A DNA stretch of 64,000 nt. It comes from Vishniacozyma victoriae (taxonomy: Eukaryota; Basidiomycota; Tremellomycetes; Tremellales; Bulleribasidiaceae). Positions 21,062 through 30,894 of this stretch are shown piece after piece. The translations under genes and the position numbers were made by a program. The stretch is from assembly GCA_017654735.1 (NCBI GenBank), contig JADPYG010000088.1:806001-870000 (forward strand), written 5' to 3'. Within the stretch, counting starts at the first letter, position 1. Every line of letters starts with the position of its first letter. The notes under the pieces were generated by a model. The model saw only the letters and a list, made by a program, of their open reading frames with translations. It was not told the DNA's origin and did no database searches.

Positions 21062-24022
21062 CTACAAAGCACGCTTGACCATACTATCGAGACTAATTGC
21101 CCTAAACTCGCCGTCTTCTGCCTGGGCAAAGACTGCGCTCTCTCCAACATACACAGTGACTCCTTTCCGCCCATCGACTCCTTTCGACACTTTGAACAGT
21201 GGTTTCCCAGTCTTTGAATCTGATTTGCCAAGTGGTAAGAAGATGAGATCGTTCTGAGCTGCGAAATCCTCTGCAAGTGACCTGAAAGTGATATCGGCTT
21301 GTTCGGGTTGTTGTCTCGGAACCGGTGTCGATGCTTTTGATTTCGTTTTTGATTTGGTAGTTGATGATGATTTCCTCGGAGGAAGAGGTTGAAACACTGG
21401 TTTTCGAAGTCGCTGAGGTGCTTCTGACCCCAATTCTACCGCTTGATTCATAAGATCCAAAGCTTGCTTGAAAGCATGTTGAGTCGAATCGTGATCTCGG
21501 ACTTGTTCTGGGAATTGTGATTTCCACCATAAGAACCAATTTGCGACTTCATCCGGTTTATACCCTGGGTGAACGAGCCAAAGGTATAAAGTATCGAGCC
21601 ATTTGGGGAAGAATTCAACATCGAGTAGATGGGCCATCATGGATCCTCTAATCAATTCTGACCATGGCATGACCCATTCGAATGGAGTCATATCTTGATT
21701 TGATGGATTGATTTTGAAATCTTCCCTCAAGCATACACCAAGTTTGGGTATGATGTATTGTATAACCAATTTATCCCATTCTGAAGAAGAATAAATATCC
21801 TTCTTCCATCGAGAGAGTTCTTTGGGTATACCATCTTTAACGACCCAGTGACGGAGTACTGATCGAATTCGCCTCTTGGAAGCTTCGAGGATTTCATCCA
21901 TTCGTTCTCCAAGGACAGAGAACCATGGCCAGACGATCTTGTATAATGAAACAGATTGTTTTCGAGTATCCCATTCTTCAACTGCTTTACGGACTTTGGG
22001 TAAGACGAGTTGATCGAGGATGTTGTCGCGGATGAAAGCGGGTAAGATCGGTTCCCAAGATTCAATCAAGTGGATAGCAGCTCGGGGGTGAAGAGCGTCC
22101 CAATCGTTGTTGATTGTAGATCGGACTTTGGGTAGCCATAGATTCCAGAGGACAGATTCCCAAGCTGTCATTTGTCGGTTGGGGTTCGCTTCGGTAGAGA
22201 GATTGTAGGCTCGTTTCCAGGACTTTAAGGATGATAACAGAATATCGGATGATGGGTCAAACGGTTCCCAATCCGAGAATGGACGTCTCATAACTTGAGC
22301 GATAGCTCCGACGACGACTTCATCCAATTGCTCTGAAGCGTATTCGGCCGAGTACTCGTCGAGGAGACTATTGAAACTATCGGCGAGCGGGGCGAGTGAT
22401 GGATGTTCCTGGGCAGACTGTTGCGCAGCGAGAGTCGAGATAGTCATGACGAGTTCTTGAACCTTTGTCAATCGATTGATCCTCTTTTCGGTTTCGTCGA
22501 TCTTTGCTCGAGCAAGCTGTTCCTCCCTGACCGCCCATTTCCTCCTTTCATTCACACTCTTTCCTTCCCTCGCTAAAGCTTCCACATCACCCTTAGCAAT
22601 ATCTACGATTAAGCGTAAATTATGTCGTAGTTCCGGTAATTGCGTAGCATCGGAAGTAGGGGTCCAGCTCGATAGTGATAGGTTAGACATGGAGTGGACT
22701 TCTTTGAGATCTCCACCTCTGGCATCTAGGACCAATCCAACGCCGGGAGCACTATCCGCAGCTTCAGCGACCAATTGCTCGTACGTCTTGTGCTCCACTC
22801 GAACTTTGACTTTCTTTTGTTTCTTCCAACTATCCTCTCTTGGTTCCTGCTTCGCCTGACCTGGCTGACCGCCCTTTTTACCCTTCCCACGCCTCCTTGC
22901 CTTTTCTTCCTCTTCCTCATCATCAGAGAATTTCTCCCCATTCCGACGAGCTTCACGTTTACTATCCTCCGTCCTTACTCCTTTTCCAATACCCGCTCCT
23001 CTCAAATGAACACCCGCGGCGATGGGTACTGCTCGTCCATCTTCCGCTATACCCAATCCTTTTCCAGCTTGCCAACCTTGTTTCGCTAAGAGACGGGCAC
23101 CGAATGAATTGGAGATAGAGCTGAAATGGGCTTTTTCATGGGCGGTAAGCGGGACTGTTGGCGCTGCTTTCGGTGGTGCTGAGGGGGTGAGGAATGATTG
23201 CCGGGGTCGAGTGGATGTGTTGGATGGTTCGGTAAGGGACGAAGGGGGTCGACCGAACGATGTTTTGGGAGCGGACTGAGCGGGCGTGGTCTCCTCCATT
23301 GGCGCGGTAGGAGCATCCCGACTGCCGATTCCAGGATGAGGTGAAGATGCGGATGGTGTCGATTCGCCAGATTCGGGAGCTGAAGAAGCAGCGGCGAAAG
23401 AAGGCATTCCTGTCCTAGGAGCATTCGAGGAACCTATGCCACCACCACCCCGGCCTGCGGCTCCGATCCCTGCTCTCCCACCCTTCTTTGGTTTGGTCGT
23501 TGTTTCTTCTGGTTCGCGGGGTGTGCGTTCGGATGTAGAAGGCTCGTCGTAGTCGTCTTCCCTTACTCGAGGCGAGGGGGGCTTGCTGTCGTCCTCGTCG
23601 TCGCTATCTTCATCCTCGTCCTCTTCATCCACAGGAGCCTCTTCATCAACCTGCTTCGAGGTGTTGGACACAAACTTGGGTGCTCTGCATTCATCAGCCT
23701 TATCCTTAATCAAAGGATCGACATACTTGGTCCAGTCCGTCCTCCCTCCAGCAGACTTGCCACCCCTCCCACTTTTTGCTCCTAATCCCCTGCCACCGGC
23801 TCTACCCTGATCCTCATCCTCCCCAAATATCCCTTCCCACGCTGAATCCTTCCCCCTTCCACCACCCATCTTACGCCTCTTCCGACCGTTATGCTCGAAT
23901 AAAGCGCGTTCGGCTCGAGAATCCCCATCTTCTTGGGAATTGTAGCCTTCCTCTGAGCCCGAGTTGGAAGCGTTCGAATCATCAGATCCATCGGACAGGA
24001 ATCCGTTCTTCCGCCTAGCCAT
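21062..24022 (-). CDS. NTR1: G-patch spliceosome disassembly factor TFIP11/Ntr1
   Basis: Single exon of 986 residues. The N terminus is acidic and Ser/Gly-rich with DWTKYVDPL. A G-patch lies at about 305-350 (FGARLLAKQGWQAGKGLG ... LRGAGIGKG), followed by KKVKVRVEHKTYEQL and a long helical GCF-C/TFIP11 domain (about 440-900: LIVDIAKGDVEALAREGK, WEPILPAFIRDNILDQLVLP, VWPWFSVLGERMDEI, WVMPWSELIRGSMMAHLLD). The protein activates the helicase Prp43 through its G-patch to release the intron lariat and dismantle the spliceosome. It is notable that this gene has no intron while most neighbours have three or more. It shares a 159-bp promoter with the TBC gene. Confidence 0.95.
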   Translation of the reverse strand: MARRKNGFLSDGSDDSNASNSGSEEGYNSQEDGDSRAERALFEHNGRKRRKMGGGRGKDSAWEGIFGEDEDQGRAGGRGLGAKSGRGGKSAGGRTDWTKYVDPLIKDKADECRAPKFVSNTSKQVDEEAPVDEEDEDEDSDDEDDSKPPSPRVREDDYDEPSTSERTPREPEETTTKPKKGGRAGIGAAGRGGGGIGSSNAPRTGMPSFAAASSAPESGESTPSASSPHPGIGSRDAPTAPMEETTPAQSAPKTSFGRPPSSLTEPSNTSTRPRQSFLTPSAPPKAAPTVPLTAHEKAHFSSISNSFGARLLAKQGWQAGKGLGIAEDGRAVPIAAGVHLRGAGIGKGVRTEDSKREARRNGEKFSDDEEEEEKARRRGKGKKGGQPGQAKQEPREDSWKKQKKVKVRVEHKTYEQLVAEAADSAPGVGLVLDARGGDLKEVHSMSNLSLSSWTPTSDATQLPELRHNLRLIVDIAKGDVEALAREGKSVNERRKWAVREEQLARAKIDETEKRINRLTKVQELVMTISTLAAQQSAQEHPSLAPLADSFNSLLDEYSAEYASEQLDEVVVGAIAQVMRRPFSDWEPFDPSSDILLSSLKSWKRAYNLSTEANPNRQMTAWESVLWNLWLPKVRSTINNDWDALHPRAAIHLIESWEPILPAFIRDNILDQLVLPKVRKAVEEWDTRKQSVSLYKIVWPWFSVLGERMDEILEASKRRIRSVLRHWVVKDGIPKELSRWKKDIYSSSEWDKLVIQYIIPKLGVCLREDFKINPSNQDMTPFEWVMPWSELIRGSMMAHLLDVEFFPKWLDTLYLWLVHPGYKPDEVANWFLWWKSQFPEQVRDHDSTQHAFKQALDLMNQAVELGSEAPQRLRKPVFQPLPPRKSSSTTKSKTKSKASTPVPRQQPEQADITFRSLAEDFAAQNDLIFLPLGKSDSKTGKPLFKVSKGVDGRKGVTVYVGESAVFAQAEDGEFRAISLDSMVKRAL

Positions 24023-24181
24023 CGTGATGAACCCAGCTGGCTTAGGTTTTAGTGAGATAGGTGTATAGTAGATGGCTACTGGTGAAATCTCAGCTTAGTT
24101 TAAGTTGAAGGGTGGACGGAATCAAATATGGACTAACTTGAATCGTCATTCTTGCCGGTATGTAGTGTGTGTTGTGCAAAG

Positions 24182-25972
24182 ATGGACGAGAAGGAATCAG
24201 GTCCAAGCGATCTACAATGGGTAGGGAGGAGGGAGAAGGTAGTACAGCAAGCTATTGATGATGGAGATCTTGGGAAATTGAGGGAGTTTGCTGCTTTACC
24301 TGGGGGCTTTGGGAGTAATGAAATGCGAAAGAGAGTCTGGTGAGCTGGTTTCATTCAACTGAGAGTCGAGCTAAGCTCAGGCCCATATTACTGGGTACAG
24401 AACGATACTTCTCCCATCATGATGATGAAAAGGAGAGCGAATTGCCAGTCCACCCAGAGGAGGAACAAGTAGGAAAAGACACAAATAGGTCATTTGTATC
24501 GTACCCAAGAGGTCAGCTCCTCCTTTTCGGCCAAGTAGTGGATGGGACTGATGGCAGGTATCCCACAAGAATCAAAAACGGAGATGAAAGCAGATCTACA
24601 TGACCTCATCGTCTCTGTTCTACGTAAATATCCAGGATTAAGCTACTTCCAGGTTAGTCCATTCTCACGATAGATGAGGGGGAGCTGATGATAGGGATAT
24701 CATGATATCATGTCTGTTCTTTATCTCACTTACATCCCTCTACAGACGAGGCCGCTTCGGTCAGGCCGAGCCTCGAGACAGGATTCACGTGATGAGATCA
24801 AGGAGACAACGACTGAATCTCTGAATGGTATCGAGGGTGCGGACATGGAGATATGCGCTCTCAAGACCGAGGACCAGAGGCAATCAGGAATGGCGAAAGG
24901 GAGGGATACCGAGGATTGGCGGACATTAAGGCAATGCGCTCAAGTGCTCAGCCTGTGCAGAGTTAGGGACGCAATGGGAACAGGGATGCAGCCAATGATG
25001 GGTTATCTTCGGTCCGTTCCAACCCACCTCACTCAAAGTCTCCCGCTAATTCTCAGCCTTCTGAAACGGGTCCTCCAAGCTGCTGATCCCGAGATTGCTA
25101 AATTCTCCGCGACAATCTCCCCAGTCCCCACTCTCCCATTCTTCGCTCTGTCCTGGATCTTGACCCTCTTCTCTCACGATGTCGATACCTTAGAACCGAT
25201 TCAGCGGATGTTTGATTTCTTGCTTTCTAGGAATCCGATCTCGGCGATTTATTTGGCAGTTGCTATTATCGTTGCTAAGAAATCTCAGATGTTGAGGCTG
25301 GTGAAAGAGATGGGGCAGGAGGCTATGGATGATCCTAGTATTCTTCATCCGTTGTTTGCGAGATTACCGCCTCTACTCGCAGATGAACCGGATACTGTCT
25401 CGAACACTCCGAACGGCGAGAAGGACGTGAATACGAAACAGGGGAACGAAAACGATGATACCAATCCGTACGACCCTATTCCACTGAGTACGATATTCCG
25501 AATAACCGACGATTTACTAGCTCGATACCCCTACGATGGACCTCTTATACGTGGTGAGGAAATCTTAGGCGAAGCAAGCTCAGTAACCACCTTTTCGAGG
25601 GAGATGGACGACGACTGGACCCTCAGACTTGCCGAATCGCAAATAAACGGCGAAGTCATCAAACCCGGTGCGGACATGTTAGACGAGGAAGAGGAGGAAG
25701 AAGTGCCCAAATCGATCCGGACACCTCGTATCAGAGTACCAAGGAACAAGTTAGGTACGGTGGTTGCTATCAGTGTTGTACTGGTAGGAATGGGTATTGC
25801 GGTATACGGTGCGCGGTCGGGGGGACCTCGGTCAAATTGGGCTCGGTGGTGGTCTGTGGTTGTTGGGGATTGGATGTCGAGGTCATATACTGGTGTTGGC
25901 AGTGTAAGGGGAATACTGGGGCACTGGACTGCTTCGAGTACTTCGTTCTTGCGTAAATTGATAGACGCTTAA
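24182..25972 (+). CDS. GYP8: TBC-domain Rab GTPase-activating protein, TBC1D20/Gyp8 type
   Basis: Exons 24182-24339, 24381-24511, 24558-24652 and 24695-25972 give 553 residues. The TBC signature is assembled across introns: RKRVWPILLG, then the arginine finger in VGKDTNRSF (R89), then the glutamine finger in KYPGLSYFQGYHDIMSV (Q128), and CRVRDAMGTGMQPMMGYLR. The C terminus has one membrane helix, GTVVAISVVLVGMGIAVYG (about 481-500), after an acidic linker. A TBC domain with a C-terminal anchor is typical of TBC1D20/Gyp8, GAPs for Rab1/Ypt1-class GTPases at the ER. A TTG codon at 24152 extends the frame, but ATG 24182 is the sensible start. Confidence 0.9.
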
Positions 25973-26273
25973 TCTTGTCTTTATATACATAATAGTCATG
26001 TATACCTGTATCCTTCTAGACACCTAGACGTCCAGACACCTAGACCTTCATGAGATGATTCTACACGATGCATATCACGATGCCGAGTCTAGTGCCTAAT
26101 GTATGTACCTTAGTTTATATTACGATATATACCCTGAGCGTGGGAAAGGGGTAAAGGGACTCCGCGTTGATTGACCCGGGGAAGAAGAACCATATACCCA
26201 TTCAACCCTTCTTGACACGTCCCCCCTCCTCTTCCCTAGTCTCTCTCTTCTATTCTTACCATTCTCATCCATC
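25973..26273. other. intergenic between tandem genes
   Basis: These 301 bp hold the TBC gene 3' UTR, with a short repeat of CACCTAGAC near 26020-26043, and the GPH1 promoter with a C/T-rich leader before ATG 26274. Nothing else was recognised. Confidence 0.5.
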
Positions 26274-29200
26274 ATGCCTGCTTTGACACTGGATAATCTC
26301 AACAAGGTGCCAGATAGTAAGTATACCTTCACCTCTCATTGTCTAGCTTTTGCTATTGAAGCACATCCCTGTTTAGATATTGACAGCAGGTACCGACGGT
26401 CGGTTCTCAGGCCCGCCCTCTCCTCATCATGTTACTCTCTCTCGACGATCTTCCATGTCCATCGGAGCTCTCAAGGGTCCTGATTATAATGTCGATACTA
26501 CCCAGATTGGTGTTCCAGTAGTGACCCCCAGAAAGGAACGACCAGGCCACAAGAGGTCTCTTACCGGTATGTCCCTCTCCTCCCTCCCTTCCCAAATAGC
26601 TAATATATAGGCTCCTACTTTCCCGCTAAACCTGGATCCCAACCTGAAGAATGGCCCATTGGCGATGAATCTACTTGGAAGGAAGCAATAAAAGCCCAGA
26701 CTGTCGATGGAGAAGACGCACAGGCCGTGGCCAACAGTATCGTTCGACATACTACCAATACCCTAGGTAGGCAAGCTTTCAACATGGATGATGTGAGTCC
26801 CACCTTCCCTTTCTTTGAAGTATGAACTCGAGTTGATGGCAGTTTGCTGCGTACCAAGCTACTGCCCTTTCTGTTCGAGATCAGCTCATTGGCCGATGGA
26901 ACGAGACTAATGCGTGGGTTCATCGCTGCTTCATTTTGTGCGACAGCTGAGGAGATAGGTACCACACCGAACAAGCTCCCAAGAGGATCTACTACTTCTC
27001 AATCGAGTGGCTTATTGGAAGGTCCCTCGACAATGCTGTTCTTAATCTAGGAATAAGGAACACCTACGAAGACGCTACCAGGAAACTTGGTTTCGTAAGC
27101 TTATCAACGCTTCTGTCGACAACTGAGCTGATTAGCAGAACTTCGAAGATCTCCTCGATCAAGAACGAGATGCTGGACTTGGAAATGGTGGTCTTGGTCG
27201 ACTTGCTGCTTGTTATGTAAGCTTTCGAGCCTCGCTCGTCTCAGGGCTAATGTATAGATCGATAGTATGGCTACTATGAGTATCCCTGGATGGGGTTATG
27301 GTCTTCGATGTAAGTTGACGATTGCCTAATGCCTAATTATTAAGCACAGCTGACAGCTAGACAACTATGGTATCTTCAAGCAGATGCTTTCGAACTCTGG
27401 GGAACAGCTCGAGGCCCCTGATCCATGGCTTGACCGGGAGAACGTGAGTCTACCTTCCCCAATGTCAGGTCGGAAACTAACGATAGCCCTGGGAGATTGC
27501 TCGAAACGATGTCGCCTACCCCGTCCGATTCTATGGCCAGGTCGAGAATGTCCCCAATTCCGATAAGGCAATCTGGACCGGGGGCATGGAATGCAATGCC
27601 GTTGCATACGATACTCCTATCCCCGGATTCGCAACCAAGAACTGCGCCAATATTCGACTCTGGAAAGCAACTCCCATCTCTGGCTTTGACCTCAACTCAT
27701 TCAATGCTGGAAACTACGAGGCCAGTGTCCACGCTTCCAGTGAAGTTGGCAACATCACCCAAGTCTTGTACCCCAACGACAACATGTACCAGGGTAAATT
27801 ACTTCGACTTCAGCAACAGTACCTTTGGACTTCTGCTAGTTTGCAGGATATCTTGAGAAGATTTATCAAGCTCGAGAAGCCTTGGACTGATCTTCCTGAT
27901 TATGTCTGTATTCAGATGAACGATACACACCCCACCTTGGCTATTCCCGAATTGATGAGGATCTTGCTCGATGAGGAGGACATCCCTTGGGACCAAGCGT
28001 GGGGCATTACAACTAAAGTCTTCGCTTACACGAAGTGAGCTTCTTTCTCTCTGAGTTGGAGTGCGAAAGCTGATTCACAGCCACACTGTCCTCCCCGAGG
28101 CCCTTGAGAAATGGGAAGTCAGTCTGTTCGAGAAACTCCTCCCTCGACACTTGCAGATCATTTACAAGATCAACTTCGAATTCCTGGGCCAAGTTGCTCA
28201 GCGATGGCCTCACGATACTGCCCGTATTGAGCGAATGTCGATTATCCAAGAGGGTAGTCCAAAATATGTTCGAATGGCTTTCCTTGCTATTGTCGGTTCG
28301 TTCAAGGTGAACGGTGTGGCGCAGCTGCATAGTCAGCTTCTTCAGGCTACTATCTTCAAGGACTTTGTTGAGTTTAAGGGAAGAGATTTCTTTACGAATG
28401 TCACCAATGGTGTCACTCCCAGGAGGTCAGTTTGACCCTAATTTATTTTATGCTGTTAGCTGATAGGCAGATGGGTTCTACAGTGCAACCCCCAGCTCGC
28501 GGCACTCATCAGCCATACCCTCGGCAGTGAGCAGTGGTTGCTCAATGCCAAGCTACTCGCCAACTTGCTGCCCATGGCCGACAATGCCGAGTTCCGAAAA
28601 GCCTTCCGAGCCATCAAGCAAGACAACAAGAAACGACTTGCCCATGTCCTCGAGACCGAACTTGGTATTTCAATCAACATCAATTCCATCTTTGCATGCC
28701 AAATCAAGCGTCTTCACGAGTACAAACGACAAACCCTCAACATCTTCTCCATCATCTACAGGTATCTTCGAATCAAAAAGGCATCCCCGGAAGAGAGGAA
28801 GAAGATGCAGCCATGGACCTATATCTTTGCGGGTAAAGCTGCCCCAGGGTATTATATCGCTAAATTGGTCATTCGATTGATTGTCAATGTTGGGAAAGTA
28901 GTCAATAACGATCCGGACGTTGGAGATCTGTTACGAGTAGCTTTTATTCCCGATTACAGTGTTTCCATTGCGGAGGTTCTGATCCCCGCTGCTGATTTGA
29001 GTGTTCAGATCTCTACCGCTGGGACTGAGGCTTCCGGTACTGTAAGTCATTTTGTGCTTCCAGGATGTGGCTGATGGTGTAGAGTAATATGAAGCTCGCT
29101 CTTGGTGGTGCTCTGCTGCTTGGTACAGTCGATGGAGCGAATGTCGGTAGGTATCTTCTTCTTTATCTCGCGTGATGCTGACATCAACAGAAATCGCCGA

Positions 29201-29782
29201 GGATGCTGGTGAAGAGAACGTGAGTTGGCGACTCTTACCCGAAGACACGGAACTTACAATGTAGTGCTTTTTGTTTGGATATCTCTCGGACCAGGTTGAC
29301 CAGATCCGATGGGACAACTCTTACAAACCTACCTCTCTTGCTGAAAGGTCACCCGAAGTAAGCTGGCTTGCCCCGGATCACAGACAAGAAAGCTGACTCG
29401 CAGCTCGCCGAGGCCTTCAAGGCTATCGAGTCTGGTACTTTCGGAGATGGTCACATCTACGAGGCTCTCCTCAAGACTGTTTATGAACATGATCATTACT
29501 TGGTACGTCTCAAACTGCATCAAGCAATTGTGGCTGATACTAGGTATCTAACGACTTTGGATCTTACATCGAAGCTCAAGCTCTCGTCGACGATCTCTGG
29601 GGTGGAGATCATAATGAATGGGATAAACGATCCATCAAGACTGCATTCTCCATGGGCGCCTTCAGTTCCGATAGGTCCGTCCAGGATTATGCTGATGGCA
29701 TCTGGTCTGGTGAGTCTCCTTTGGGTCAACCAGAGTGAATGCTGATATTGTAGTGGAACCATCCCGAGTTCCCGATAACTAG
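26274..29782 (+). CDS. GPH1: glycogen phosphorylase
   Basis: Seventeen exons: 26274-26316, 26387-26566, 26611-26792, 26843-26913, 26959-27094, 27139-27216, 27258-27309, 27361-27443, 27487-28034, 28081-28425, 28471-29041, 29083-29146, 29191-29219, 29265-29357, 29404-29502, 29544-29709, 29754-29782; 922 residues. GT35 motifs are present: [60 protein letters not shown] and the pyridoxal-phosphate site EASGTSNMK (K767). It releases glucose-1-phosphate from glycogen. The N-terminal extension has basophilic kinase sites (RRSSMS, HKRSLT), consistent with activation by phosphorylation as in yeast Gph1. The exon 2 acceptor is a CAGCAG pair (26386 or 26389) that changes one residue. Confidence 0.98.
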
Positions 29783-29902
29783 GCTTTGTTTCTTGTGTTC
29801 CGGTGTGTTGTTGATAGGCAGAATTGAAATGATACGATATGAATATGCAGATACATGGTTACGATACAACACTTTTCCAATTCTACATCTCACTGCTCAA
29901 CG

Positions 29903-30740
29903 TCACGTCGACGCAGAATCGACCTTCTGTTTCTTCTCTCCTTCCTTCTCATCGCCCTCCGCATCTCTCTTCTTTGACTCTGCCCTAGCAGCTAGATCGG
30001 CATCGTCCTTCTCCCCTATCGTCATTGGCTTTTTGGCCGACTGAACGGGTTTTGGAGGTGCCGCGGCGGCTGGTTTCTTCTTGACTACCACACCCTTCAT
30101 TAGGGATTTAACGTCTTTCTTTGCTTTCGAGGGGAATCGTTTTGGGGGTACTACTAAGCTCGGTGAAGCGGTGGTAGTGTCTGGCGGTAGGTATGATTGA
30201 CGACCTGCCAGTCTCCTAAATGAGTCAGCGACATAGCTCATGAGCAAGATATATAAAGGGAAAAAATGGATAAGAGTGACCCACTCTCTGTACTCTGCAA
30301 CATCCTGTGCTTCCTGATCCTTCACGATTTTCTCTGCAGCCCTCTTCTCTTCTGCTTTCCCAGATAGATATTCCACTTCTTCAGTCGCTAAGCCACGCCA
30401 TTGATTTCCCATTTTCATCTTCTCGTCCCATTCTAATGTTTTCTTCTGTTCTGCTAATTGTAGCCTCTACCTCGTCAGTTCGGTCAATGACTGGGAAAGT
30501 TGAGGATGGCTTACTTCATAGAGCGTCTTTCCATCATCGACTGGCTCCTCTGGTCTGTCGGGAGGTTTCTGACCTAGACTACATCGTCAGCTTGACGCGC
30601 GAAGTGGAAAAGAGGACTGACCGCTCGTAAGCCGCCTTCCAGTCTATATCACGTTGTTCTTTAGCATCATCGATTGATGATTGCGATTCGAATCTATATG
30701 CGATAGACTCTTTCGCCAAGGCGTTTGATGAGAGATCCAT
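29903..30740 (-). CDS. FAM192A/Fyv6-domain protein (PSME3-interacting-like)
   Basis: Exons 30740-30622, 30578-30515, 30466-30285 and 30215-29903 give 225 residues. The N-terminal half fits the FAM192A/Fyv6 domain: DDGKTLYEQLQLAEQKKTLEW, then GLATEEVEYLSG and a charged helix (EEKRAAEKIVKDQEAQ). The C-terminal half is Lys/Ala/Pro-rich (VVVKKKPAAAAPPKPV) and ends in an acidic-basic tail with KKQKVDSAST. Human FAM192A binds the proteasome activator PA28-gamma; yeast Fyv6 is a second-step splicing factor. Given two further splicing factors nearby, a splicing role is plausible, but the sequence alone does not decide. It is convergent with GPH1 (120 bp between stops). Confidence 0.8.
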
Positions 30741-30894
30741 TATAGCTTATTTAGTGTATTGCGAGTATAAGAGCTTGACTGACAACCCCCTTGCTCAGTT
30801 GATTTGGGCCGAGGCGGCGATCGCCGAAGATCAAGTTACACCTCCTCCTTGGTCTGAATAACCTGTATGACTACCCGTACTCACTACAGGCAAG

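Noticed and set aside
24152..24181. Upstream extension of the TBC protein from a TTG codon
   Set aside because: A nuclear fungal gene would use ATG, and ATG 24182 starts directly before a normal N terminus.
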